Of a stretch of 20,137 nt of DNA, positions 1-7,614 are shown in pieces. The stretch's first letter is position 1. Each line of letters starts with the position of its first letter. The notes beneath the pieces are model-generated. The model had not been told where the DNA came from, searched no databases, and saw only the letters and a list, made by a program, of their open reading frames with translations. The translations under genes were made by a program, and so were the position numbers. The DNA is from a virus: the IMG/VR virus record IMGVR_UViG_3300005841_000093, positions 1-20,137 of that record. One strand, given 5' to 3'.

Positions 1-1692
1 ACCATCGGACTTATCGGCCCGGCACCGCTCGCCGACGCGGTGGCGTATCCGCTCGACACTCCGGTGTTCCTGAACTCGAACGACAACAAGAAGGCAAAGA
101 AGCTGGGCGATGCTGGCTATCTCGCTGACGCCGTTCGCGCGATCAACGATCAGCTTGGCGAGACGCAGTTCGCCGCACGCATCGTCGTGGTTCGCACCAT
201 GCAGGGCATCGACTCCGATCCTGCCATCGCTCTGCAGAAGACGATCTCTTACATTGCTGGCGACAGCATCGCTGGCACCGGCATGTGGGCGTTCCTCAAG
301 TCGGCGTCGAAGCTGGGCTTCACTCCTCGCATTCTGATCGCGCCGGGCTACACCTCGCAGATGGCCAACGGCGTCGGCGAGATCACGCGCACCGCACCGG
401 GATCGGACTACGTGCAGGACCATCTCTACCCGGTGACGTTCGAGGGTGGCGGTCCCAACGTGGTGACCGCGACTGGCCACGCTTACGGCATGAGCAACGG
501 CACGCTTGGTCCGGTCACGCTCGAACTGCCGGGCGCGTGGTACGAAGAGGTGCCCACGATCACCGCTCCTCCTCCGGGCTTCAACTGCACTGATGCAGAA
601 GTTGCTCAGACCGGCATGGGCTATACCGTCGGCGAACAGTTGATCATGGACAACGACGTCGTGCTCACTGTCGCGGCGATTGACGAAGTCGGCGGCTCCG
701 GCGCGATCACTCAGGTTGATATTCTCAATACCGGCTTCGTCGTCGGCACTGAGATTCCTCCGGGTGTCGCCACGCACAAGGCGAGCACTGGCGCTGGCAC
801 TGGTGCCACGTTCACGATGACATGGACTGTCGTGGGCACCGTCGCTGAGTATGAGGCGGAGATCGTGACTGGCGCGAATCCAATCGTCGCTGGCGCTACT
901 CCGATCTGCAATCAGTTGCTTGGCCACATGATCGTCGAGTCCGCAGGCTCTTCGATGCAGAACGACTTCGACTGGCGTGAGACGATGCAATCGCATCGCC
1001 TGATCGCACTGTCGGGTGGTTGCCGTGTGATGGACCCGGTGACGAGCTACATCATGATCAGGCCGCTCGCACCTCGCATGGCGGGCATCATGGTGCGGCG
1101 TGACCACGAGACCGGCGCACCGTTCCACTCTGCCGCCAACCAAGCGGTGCAGGGGATCGTGTCGCCGAACCGCGACATCGGCTTCAATCTGACCGACAGC
1201 GCGAACGAAGCGCAGGAGTTGCTCGCCGCGAACATCGGCGTGCTGGTGCGTGGTGAGATCGGCGATGACTTCGCGATTGCAAGCGGCGGCTTCGTTCTGA
1301 TCTCCACCGACAACGTCGGCGAAGACCCGATCTGGATGATGTACAATGTCATGCGTGGCAGAGACTACATCCACTTGGGCATGTTGAAGACGCTGCGTTA
1401 CTTCCTTGGTCGCTACAACATCATCGGTCACACGGTGCAGGCGATCCTGAACACGATGCAGTTCTTCCTTCGCGACCTTCACGCCGACAATCACATTCTC
1501 GGCTACAAGGTCAACTTCAAGACGGAGGGTAACTCGGCTGAGCAAATCAGGATGGGTCACCTCACCGTCGGCTTCAAAGCTGAGGAGCCGCCGGTCCTGA
1601 AGCACCTGACCATCGAGTCTTCGCGCTATCGCGAAGCCATCGATGAGATGGTCGCTGATCTCGCTCAGCAGCTTAACCTCGCGACCTCGTAA
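1..1692 (+). CDS. Contractile tail sheath protein, 5' end outside window
   Basis: Subunit of the contractile sheath that surrounds the tail tube and drives injection. The frame is open from base 1. Its first residues read TIGLIGPAPLADAVAYPLDT, the usual sheath N-terminus (IGLIG.AP.ADA..PL.TPV), so the GTG at position 40 is an internal codon and the true start lies upstream. The C-terminal part (about 900-1692) fits the conserved sheath domain, including DRPLAP-like 'IRPLAPRMAGIM' and a basic, aromatic 'LRYFLGRYNIIGHTV' stretch. About 547-890 is a Thr/Gly/Val-rich insert that looks like a separate beta domain (GMGYTVGEQL, later TGAGTGATFTMTW). The gene is followed by a 98-base gap and the tail tube gene, the usual FI-FII order in P2-type tails. 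The family call is strong; the role of the insert is unknown. Confidence 0.93.
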   Translation, partial: TIGLIGPAPLADAVAYPLDTPVFLNSNDNKKAKKLGDAGYLADAVRAINDQLGETQFAARIVVVRTMQGIDSDPAIALQKTISYIAGDSIAGTGMWAFLKSASKLGFTPRILIAPGYTSQMANGVGEITRTAPGSDYVQDHLYPVTFEGGGPNVVTATGHAYGMSNGTLGPVTLELPGAWYEEVPTITAPPPGFNCTDAEVAQTGMGYTVGEQLIMDNDVVLTVAAIDEVGGSGAITQVDILNTGFVVGTEIPPGVATHKASTGAGTGATFTMTWTVVGTVAEYEAEIVTGANPIVAGATPICNQLLGHMIVESAGSSMQNDFDWRETMQSHRLIALSGGCRVMDPVTSYIMIRPLAPRMAGIMVRRDHETGAPFHSAANQAVQGIVSPNRDIGFNLTDSANEAQELLAANIGVLVRGEIGDDFAIASGGFVLISTDNVGEDPIWMMYNVMRGRDYIHLGMLKTLRYFLGRYNIIGHTVQAILNTMQFFLRDLHADNHILGYKVNFKTEGNSAEQIRMGHLTVGFKAEEPPVLKHLTIESSRYREAIDEMVADLAQQLNLATS

Positions 1693-1790
1693 CCCGGAGC
1701 TTGGCGGACAGCACGAACTGACGTGCTTCAAACTGTAGCGGCGACTGTAAGCGCCGGTCCTTCAAGACCAACTGAAGAAGGGATTTCAAC

Positions 1791-2381
1791 ATGGCGAACC
1801 AAACCATCTACGTGATGGAGAGTGCGAACCTGATTTGCGGCGATGCCGTCGGCACTGGCGCAAGCACGATGCCGGGCATCTCCACCCATCTCGTGCTGCA
1901 AGAGTTGAAGCTGCCGACGTGGGAAGAGAACTACGTCGATCACACGCCAGCCGGTGCGCCGGTCGGCATCGAGATTCCGACGCACATCAACAAGCTCGAA
2001 GCGACGTTCAACCTCGCAGGTTGGGACCCGCTCGTGATGTCGTTTCTCGGACAGGAGGATGTGCAGTACCACCGCTTCACCGCTTACGGCTTGATCCGTG
2101 ATCGGCGCACGTCGGCGGCGCTGCAGGCTGTTGCCGTGATCGAGGGTCGTCTCGGTCGCGTCAATCCGACCGCGTTCTCGAAGGGCACGCTGATGCACCA
2201 CGAGTATTCGATCAAGAACATCGTGCACTACGAACTGAACATGATGGTCAGTGAAGGCGGCTTCCAGCAAATCTTCTGGTGGGACTTCTTCACCACGTCG
2301 CTCGGCATCGGCGACAACATGCTCACCGACGATATGGTGCGCCTGCTTGCGATCCCGGCCAACCCGGTTAGCAACGCCTGA
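1791..2381 (+). CDS. Contractile tail tube protein (P2 FII-like)
   Basis: Main subunit of the inner tail tube, 196 aa. It resembles the P2 FII family: an N-terminal 'ANLICGDA' segment, then 'LVLQELKLPTWEE', a central 'IEIPTHINKLEATFNLAGWDP' that matches the usual M.kLe..f.l.G.d, and 'TLMHHEYSIKNIVHYELNM', where tube proteins of this family have a k.ei....YY.l trait. It lies directly after the sheath and has the typical length of about 170-200 aa. The ATG is preceded by GAAGGG about eight bases upstream. Its TGA shares one base with the next ATG (TGATG), so translation is probably coupled. The 98 bases before it hold only a duplicated ACTGTA-GCG motif and a small GGTC/GACC dyad, with no clear promoter. 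Confidence 0.9.
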   Translation: MANQTIYVMESANLICGDAVGTGASTMPGISTHLVLQELKLPTWEENYVDHTPAGAPVGIEIPTHINKLEATFNLAGWDPLVMSFLGQEDVQYHRFTAYGLIRDRRTSAALQAVAVIEGRLGRVNPTAFSKGTLMHHEYSIKNIVHYELNMMVSEGGFQQIFWWDFFTTSLGIGDNMLTDDMVRLLAIPANPVSNA

Positions 2382-2542
2382 TGACGGTCAAGGAATTGAT
2401 CGAAGAGCTTCAGCGCCACGACGAGAAGAAGCGCGTCGTGGTCGCTGATCGCGATGGTGCAGGTGGGCACGAGGACATCGAGTTCGTCGATCAGCGGATA
2501 GATCGCGGCGAGAACGTCATCACCATCTGGATACACCATTGA
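2381..2542 (+). CDS. Small conserved phage protein, 53 aa, unknown
   Basis: Reading frame of 53 codons starting on the ATG that overlaps the tail tube stop by one base. The product begins MTVKELIEELQRHDEKKRVV and ends in VITIWIHH. The layout, an amphipathic helix 'VKELIEELQ' followed by a short beta strand 'RVVVADRDG' and a Gly/Asp loop, is typical of a small family often seen in phages (form 'TV.ELI..L..LDP...V......G.....I'). I recognise that form only from memory and know no function. High GC at third codon positions and tight coupling to the tube gene support it being translated. A location between tube and chaperone suggests a tail-assembly accessory role, but this is positional inference only. 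Confidence 0.7.
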   Translation: MTVKELIEELQRHDEKKRVVVADRDGAGGHEDIEFVDQRIDRGENVITIWIHH

Positions 2543-2558
2543 CGCCACGGCGATCTTC

Positions 2559-2580
2559 CTGCCGGATGCGCTACCGGCAG
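2559..2580 (+). other. GC-rich stem-loop before the tail chaperone gene
   Basis: CTGCCGG and CCGGCAG form a perfect 7-bp stem around an 8-base loop. The hairpin ends just before the GGAGAGG ribosome binding site of the gene at 2594. There is no T-tract, so it is not a standard intrinsic terminator. It may adjust message stability or relative translation of tube and chaperone. The function is inferred from position only. Confidence 0.4.
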
Positions 2581-2593
2581 GGAGAGGATTCGC

Positions 2594-3016
2594 ATGGCCA
2601 TCGCGACTGATAAACTGGGCGGTCGCACCGTCCATCTGTTCATTCCGTTCGAGTACAACGGCAAGAGGGTGGACAGCATCACCTTCAGCGCCTTCAAGTT
2701 CGGGCATCTGTTGCTCTGGCAGGATCGCCGCTGGCAAAGCATGGTCGAGCTAATGACTGAGCTTGCCGGTGTCGATGAGGCTGTGCTGCGCGAGCTTCGA
2801 TATCCGGATGCGGATCGCGTGATGGAAGCCTTCATGTCCAACATCCCGCAGGAAATACGCAACGACATCGTGCAGGGCAACGTGCCGCTGAAGCGACCGC
2901 TGGAAGACATGATCGTGCGGGAGGTTGAAGTGCCAGCCGACGAAGAGACGCCGCAGGGGCCGGGCGAGCCGCTGCCCAGTGACGTCGGCTTTGATCTCGG
3001 CGACGACGAACCGTAA
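2594..3016 (+). CDS. Tail assembly chaperone (P2 gpE-like position)
   Basis: A 140-aa protein between tail tube and tape measure, the standard position of the tail assembly chaperone that holds the tape measure before tube polymerisation. The N-terminal half has two short strands ('HLFIPFEYNGKRVDSITFSA'), then helices with Trp and Leu ('LLLWQDRRWQSMVELMTELAG'), like gpE/TAC proteins where a beta start is followed by 'D...l...........laG'. The C-terminal about 35 residues are acidic and Pro/Gly-rich (PADEETPQGPGEPLPSD) and probably disordered. The start has GGAGAGG eight bases upstream. P2-like phages usually make a longer form by a -1 frameshift. I see no slippery heptamer or second frame here, and the tape measure starts only 13 bases after the stop. 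Confidence 0.72.
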   Translation: MAIATDKLGGRTVHLFIPFEYNGKRVDSITFSAFKFGHLLLWQDRRWQSMVELMTELAGVDEAVLRELRYPDADRVMEAFMSNIPQEIRNDIVQGNVPLKRPLEDMIVREVEVPADEETPQGPGEPLPSDVGFDLGDDEP

Positions 3017-3029
3017 GGGGATTCCCTGA

Positions 3030-6000
3030 ATGGCCGACGAGAACAAGAAGACACTGATCATCAGTGCTGAGGACGACACTGAGCAAGCCATCAATCAGGC
3101 GAAGGCGAACTTCGCCAGCCTTCATAAGGAGGTTCAGGCTCAGTACCACCAGAACTCCAGAGGCGTTACTGTTCTGGTCAAGGACTTGGAGAAGCTCGCG
3201 AAGGCCCATGGCACCACCATGGAAGAGGAGATCAAGCACTTCGACGAGACCGCAAAGGCCTTGAGCAAGGCGCAGAAGGCGGCGCTTGCAGCCGGTAAAG
3301 CTATTGCAGAAACTGGCGGCAAGGGCGGCGCTGCCATTGGCCCAATCGCAACGATGGCTGGTGAAGCCGCTGGCGCACTGGCTGCGATGGCTGTGAAGGG
3401 TCTGAGCGTTGCCGCTGCGCTGGAGACGATGCGTCGCGGCTACATGGCGTTCGCAGAATTCGACACCGGGCTGCGTCGTCTGCAGAACTCTATCGGCGGC
3501 ACGCGCTCCGAGATCGAATCCTTCGGCGAGATGTTCGACGAAGTCGCCATGAAGACCGGCGACAACGTCAACGTCGTGAGCGCAGCATTCAGGAATTTCC
3601 TCGACAAGAGTCATCTCCCGCCCGATCAAGCGAAGAAGATGTTTCCGGACATCGCGGTCTACGCCAAGGGCGCGAACGCAGACCTCATGAAGATGGCTGA
3701 TGTCGCTGGCGATGCCATGCGCATCATGTCGATCCCGGCAAGCGACTACAAGAAGGTACTGGAGTCCATCGTTCACACCGGCGACAAATTCCAAATCGAT
3801 TGGAATGTGATGGGCGCGAATGGTGCACGCATCATGGAGTCGATGGCTGCGGCGGGCTATCACGGTGCCAAGGGCTTCGGCGAGATGGCGACCTACGTCG
3901 GCGTTGCCAACAAGGCGACGAGCAATACGCAGGAGTCGATCAGGATCATCTCCAACCTGATGGAGAAGGCGATGCGCGGCGATAAGGGATTCGCCGACGC
4001 CATCAACATGCCGGTCGAAGAGATGCTCCGCAATCTGGAGAAGGCCAAGTCGGAAGGCAGTCCGATGGCTTGGATCATGAACCAGTTCGCGAAGTCCACC
4101 AAGCAGCACGAGATATTGGCGGCGGCTGGCTCCAAGGACTCGCGCGTCGTTCGCCAATTCCAGCGCGACCTCTTGGAGCTTGGCGGCGAGATCGACAAGA
4201 CGAACTCCGCGATGGGTGGCCTCGCCAAGTCGGAGAATATGCTGGACAGTCCCGATGTTGCCGTTGCCCGATTGACCAATTCAATCGGAGCGCTGGTGAA
4301 GGAGATCGGCCATCTGCTTGACGCGTTCGGTGTCACATGGGTCATCCAGAGGTTCGCCGACATTCTCGGCGGCATCGCGAAGACTGCGGAGCGTTTGATC
4401 TCGCTATTCGAGTCGCTGAAGCGATTTGAATTGCCGCCGTGGTGGCCGAAGACGAAGGAGGAGATGGCGCGTAGCGCGAGCGATATCGGAATCGGCATAC
4501 TGAAGCATGCTCCACTTCCCGGCGCTGCCCTCGCTGGCAAAGGAGTCGAGAAACTTCGCGAGCACTACTATCCCCAAGAGAAAGCAGGTGTGCCGCTATC
4601 GACGGAGCCGGTGACGCCTTACGAGAACATGCCGTTGACGCCCGGCACTCCTCACGGCATCGAACAGAATTACAGCGTCGGCCAGCGACCGGGCGGCGCG
4701 GTGCGAGAGAAGATCAACTATGTGCCGGGTCGCGGCGGCACCAGCGGCTCGACGGAGTTCAGCGCTCAACGTCGTCGCGATCCGAACATTCAGAACGCGT
4801 CGTTCACCGGAGAAGACAACGCAACGAAGATCGCAAAGGCAATCGCGAAGGAGCAAGGCGGCGGTTATGGAAGCAGTATGGATGCGAAGTATCTGTCGGC
4901 CTCTTATCATCCGGGCGGTGGCGGCGGCGCGGGTGGTGGCGGATTCGGTTCGTCTGGTCTCAATACTGGTGTCTATGATCAGGCTGGTCCGACGGGCGGA
5001 GGTGGCACGGGATACGGCGGCGGCACAGACCTCGCACGACCTTACGATGAAGGCCAACGAGGTCGAACGGGAAACGGTCGCACTGATGACAGCCAAGCGC
5101 CGGATTCTACGCAGGCTCCGACTACGACGACAACCGGCCAGCCGATAGGCGGTGCTACGGCATCGGGAGCATCGGGAGACTTCAAAGGGAAGCGCGTCAA
5201 CGCAGACGTGATGAAGACGCGCATTCAACAAGCCAATGCCGAATGGATGAAGGACCCCAAGAATCAGCAGAAGATATTCCGAACGCTTCAGGCTGAAGGC
5301 GGCATGAAGAACATCGGTGCCAACTTGGAGCAGATGTCGAACTACGCAGCGTCCAGACACAAGACCCTGCAACAGGTCGTGGAAGCTCACGGCCAGAGAC
5401 AGTTCTATGGTCCGCTTCGTCGCTTCCACCGTGATCCCGGTTCAGGTCCATTGAAGCCGCATGAACGTGATGCTTACTACGGCGCGTGGACCGACGAGAA
5501 GCAGAAGGCGTGGGACAAGGCCAGCAAGGACGTGTTCTCTGGCGGGTCCAACAGAATCAATTACGCCACCGATCAAGGAATGGAAGGCGACCCGAACTTT
5601 AACGCGAAGACGATGACCCAGTACGGCGGCAACATGTTTGGTGTTCAGCCGGGCACTGGAGGGTGGGTTAATGCACAGCGAGGCAAACCACAGGTCGAAC
5701 CGCAAGCTGCGCAAGTAGCGGGCGGCATCCAGACTCCTCCGGGCTTGCCAGCACAGCCGGGCACGTCGGCAACGGTGCTGCCGCCAGAGCTTCAGGGCAA
5801 GCCGACTGAGACAGCGGCGGCTGGTATCGATCCCGATGCGAAGGCGCGGCTGACGACGGTCGGCAACTATCGCAACCGCGATCCGAACCGCACCGCACTG
5901 GTCGCGGCTGCTGCAGAGGCATCGAAGAACCTGCCGAAGGGCTGGCGCGTCGAAGCCTACTCCGGCGAACGCAACAAGGGTCCGCACTCCGGTCGAGCGG

Positions 6001-6686
6001 CGACCGACTTCCGCCTGATCGATCCTGAAGGCAACTCGATGCCGAACTATCAGGACCCGAAGTATTTCAAGCAGTACGAACAGTTCGCGCAGGACACCCA
6101 CACCGCGCTGCAGAAGTCGCGGCCTGATCTCGCTGCGCGTCATCGCTTCGGCGGATACTTCTCCGGCGCTCTGGGCAAAGACCCGCGCACCGGCAAGGAT
6201 CGCGTCTATGGCGCGATGGATACGATGCATCAGGACTTGGCCGGTCCCGGCAGGATGGCGGCTGGCTCGTGGGAAGGCGGCGTCAATGCTGATTGGCGTC
6301 GTCGATGGGGCATTGGCGGTGGCCAGAGCGTCGGCATTGCCCAGCGTCAGCGCGAGGTGCAAGAGGCGCGAGCGCGGTCGGCAGAGCAAGAGAAGAAGGC
6401 CGTCGCTGAAGCTGAGAAGCCGAAGACTCGCTCGTTCGTTCCGGATGCCGACAACAATCGGAAGATGGAGGATCACCGCGACGAGGTGAAGGCACTGAAG
6501 GGCGAAGGCGACAAACCGAAGACGCGACCGTCGGATGATCTCCTCATGACCCAGCGCGACGTCAACGTGAACCTCAAGGTCAACGACGCCAGCATGCAAT
6601 TCGCTCGCGCGTCGATGGAGCGTCAGGCTGACGTCGAGATGCGCAAGGCGCGGCAGAATTCTCACGGCGATATCGGAGTTGCATAA
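3030..6686 (+). CDS. Tail tape measure protein with two C-terminal peptidoglycan-hydrolase-like domains
   Basis: Sets tail length and is expelled into the host envelope; 1218 aa. Residues 1-90 are charged helix. About 95-130 is an Ala/Gly hydrophobic stretch ('MAGEAAGALAAMAVKGLSVAAALETM'). About 130-500 is the helical tape-measure core (FAEFDTGLRRLQNSIGGTRSEIE, then a long 'MKMADVAGDAMRIM' region typical of minor tail proteins). About 540-715 is a low-complexity linker with Gly runs near 630-670. About 720-886 resembles SleB-like or glycosidase wall hydrolases of phage tails ('FRTLQAEGG', 'FYGPLRR', 'TDQGMEGDPNF'). About 931-1100 resembles an M15/VanY-type peptidase: H986 and D993 seven residues apart (PHSGRAATDF), then H1067-Q-D1069 (MHQDL). 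The final 100 residues are charged helix. It overlaps the next gene by one base (TAATG). Confidence 0.9.
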   Translation: MADENKKTLIISAEDDTEQAINQAKANFASLHKEVQAQYHQNSRGVTVLVKDLEKLAKAHGTTMEEEIKHFDETAKALSKAQKAALAAGKAIAETGGKGGAAIGPIATMAGEAAGALAAMAVKGLSVAAALETMRRGYMAFAEFDTGLRRLQNSIGGTRSEIESFGEMFDEVAMKTGDNVNVVSAAFRNFLDKSHLPPDQAKKMFPDIAVYAKGANADLMKMADVAGDAMRIMSIPASDYKKVLESIVHTGDKFQIDWNVMGANGARIMESMAAAGYHGAKGFGEMATYVGVANKATSNTQESIRIISNLMEKAMRGDKGFADAINMPVEEMLRNLEKAKSEGSPMAWIMNQFAKSTKQHEILAAAGSKDSRVVRQFQRDLLELGGEIDKTNSAMGGLAKSENMLDSPDVAVARLTNSIGALVKEIGHLLDAFGVTWVIQRFADILGGIAKTAERLISLFESLKRFELPPWWPKTKEEMARSASDIGIGILKHAPLPGAALAGKGVEKLREHYYPQEKAGVPLSTEPVTPYENMPLTPGTPHGIEQNYSVGQRPGGAVREKINYVPGRGGTSGSTEFSAQRRRDPNIQNASFTGEDNATKIAKAIAKEQGGGYGSSMDAKYLSASYHPGGGGGAGGGGFGSSGLNTGVYDQAGPTGGGGTGYGGGTDLARPYDEGQRGRTGNGRTDDSQAPDSTQAPTTTTTGQPIGGATASGASGDFKGKRVNADVMKTRIQQANAEWMKDPKNQQKIFRTLQAEGGMKNIGANLEQMSNYAASRHKTLQQVVEAHGQRQFYGPLRRFHRDPGSGPLKPHERDAYYGAWTDEKQKAWDKASKDVFSGGSNRINYATDQGMEGDPNFNAKTMTQYGGNMFGVQPGTGGWVNAQRGKPQVEPQAAQVAGGIQTPPGLPAQPGTSATVLPPELQGKPTETAAAGIDPDAKARLTTVGNYRNRDPNRTALVAAAAEASKNLPKGWRVEAYSGERNKGPHSGRAATDFRLIDPEGNSMPNYQDPKYFKQYEQFAQDTHTALQKSRPDLAARHRFGGYFSGALGKDPRTGKDRVYGAMDTMHQDLAGPGRMAAGSWEGGVNADWRRRWGIGGGQSVGIAQRQREVQEARARSAEQEKKAVAEAEKPKTRSFVPDADNNRKMEDHRDEVKALKGEGDKPKTRPSDDLLMTQRDVNVNLKVNDASMQFARASMERQADVEMRKARQNSHGDIGVA

Positions 6687-7306
6687 TGGCGAACCCAGTT
6701 CTCTTCCAGTGGGGACCGATTCAGTTTCAGGTGTTTCCGCTGAGCGTGAATGACTACGCGCACCACACGGCTTCAGAATGGGCCAAGAAGGAGATTGCCG
6801 GAGCCGCTCTCTATCGAGAGTGGGTCGGCGAGGGTGAGGAGATGATCACGGTGAAGGGCCGCGTCTTTCCGCACTGGTTCGCTCGCCAGATGCGGCGCTC
6901 TGTCGATCCATCAACTGGCAGGCGTCGCGACATTCGCCAGCCAGTCTACGACTCGTCGGGCGCGTCCATCGATCCTGAGACAGCGATGCTGAGAGAACAG
7001 ACCGGCGGCTTCCCATCCGCTGGCGGCTTGATGCATCTCGACGTGCTCGACAACATGCGCAGGCTTGGTCAGGCTCACATCCTGATCCGTGGTGACGGTT
7101 GGCACTTCGGCTGGTACGTCATCGAGAACCTGAACCGTGCGCACAGCCACATCCATCGCGACGGCATCGGTCAGCAGATCGACTTCGAGGCGCAGTTTCA
7201 GCGCGTGCCGATCCCGAACGATCCGGCGATGGGCATCATTCAGATTTATGATTCGGGTGCTGCCGGAAACAGCGCCAGCAACAGCGATGGGATGACATCG
7301 GCATGA
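6686..7306 (+). CDS. Tail protein gpU (P2-like)
   Basis: A 206-aa protein of the P2 gpU family, which acts at the tail terminus or in tail completion. The N-terminal part is diagnostic: 'LFQWGPIQFQVFPLSVNDYAHHTASEWAKKEI' followed by 'GRVFPHW', matching the family's form of a short beta start, a hydrophilic helix and 'g.iyP.f.gg'. The 'LDVLDNMRRLGQAHILIRGDGWHFGWYVIENL' stretch matches the family's 'l..L..l...g.p..Lv.g.G...G.w.v..v'. At about 206 aa it is longer than P2 gpU (about 159 aa); the extra is a central loop (residues 75-110, SVDPSTGRRRDIRQP) and a Gly/Ser/Asn-rich tail. It follows the tape measure and overlaps gpX by four bases, preserving the P2 order U-X-D. Confidence 0.85.
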   Translation: MANPVLFQWGPIQFQVFPLSVNDYAHHTASEWAKKEIAGAALYREWVGEGEEMITVKGRVFPHWFARQMRRSVDPSTGRRRDIRQPVYDSSGASIDPETAMLREQTGGFPSAGGLMHLDVLDNMRRLGQAHILIRGDGWHFGWYVIENLNRAHSHIHRDGIGQQIDFEAQFQRVPIPNDPAMGIIQIYDSGAAGNSASNSDGMTSA

Positions 7307-7614
7307 CCGTTACCAGTTACGACGTCGTCACCGTCGGGTCGGACTACATCACCGCCGACATCATCCTGTGGCGCAGGTATCGCAACCGCGCATCGAAGAT
7401 GATCGAGCTAATGCTCGACCACAATCCGCACCTCGCCAAGGTGCATCGCTACTCGCCATTTCTCCCGGTGGGCACGCAGGTGCGCATCCCGATTGACTAT
7501 GAAGCGATGAGCGGATCGCCGCAGCCGAAGAACAGCATCGTGCTGTGGGGCACAACGCCTGAAGGTCACATGACGCAGGGCACGACGCCGTTCGCTACAG
7601 GTGAGCCAGAGTAA
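7303..7614 (+). CDS. Tail protein X (gpX-like, LysM)
   Basis: A 103-aa protein that matches the P2 gpX family, a small LysM-like tail protein at the baseplate/hub side. The strand-helix-helix-strand layout is visible: a Thr/Val-rich start, 'YITADIILWRRYRNRASKMIELMLDHNPHLA' (helix then the N-P-x-L LysM signature), and 'FLPVGTQVRIPID' (P.Gt.V.iP). The C-terminal about 35 residues are an extension with no recognised domain. The start ATG overlaps the gpU stop (ATGA), and its stop shares one base with the gpD-like start, so the three are probably translated as one block. A lysozyme-like function is not implied; LysM here is structural. Confidence 0.85.
   Translation: MTVTSYDVVTVGSDYITADIILWRRYRNRASKMIELMLDHNPHLAKVHRYSPFLPVGTQVRIPIDYEAMSGSPQPKNSIVLWGTTPEGHMTQGTTPFATGEPE

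Noticed and set aside
40-1692. GTG at position 40 as the real start of the sheath gene
   Set aside because: The frame is open upstream to base 1 and encodes the conserved sheath N-terminal phrase, so the gene begins outside the window.
2594-3029. Programmed -1 frameshift giving a gpE' product, as in P2-like phages
   Set aside because: No slippery heptamer was seen near the end of the chaperone gene and no second frame before the tape measure is long enough.
2832-4157. Leftward 441-codon open frame opposite the tape measure
   Set aside because: It is antisense to a well-supported tape measure gene. His/Arg/Leu-rich composition is typical of a shadow frame in GC-rich DNA, and there is no ribosome binding site.
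4905-5030. Gly-rich tandem repeat in the tape measure as a possible DNA repeat element
   Set aside because: It is a codon-level low-complexity linker (GGC/GGT/GGA), without exact repeat units.
5442-6665. Leftward 407-codon open frame opposite the tape measure C-terminus
   Set aside because: Antisense shadow over the hydrolase-like domains; Arg/His/Leu-rich, no domain.
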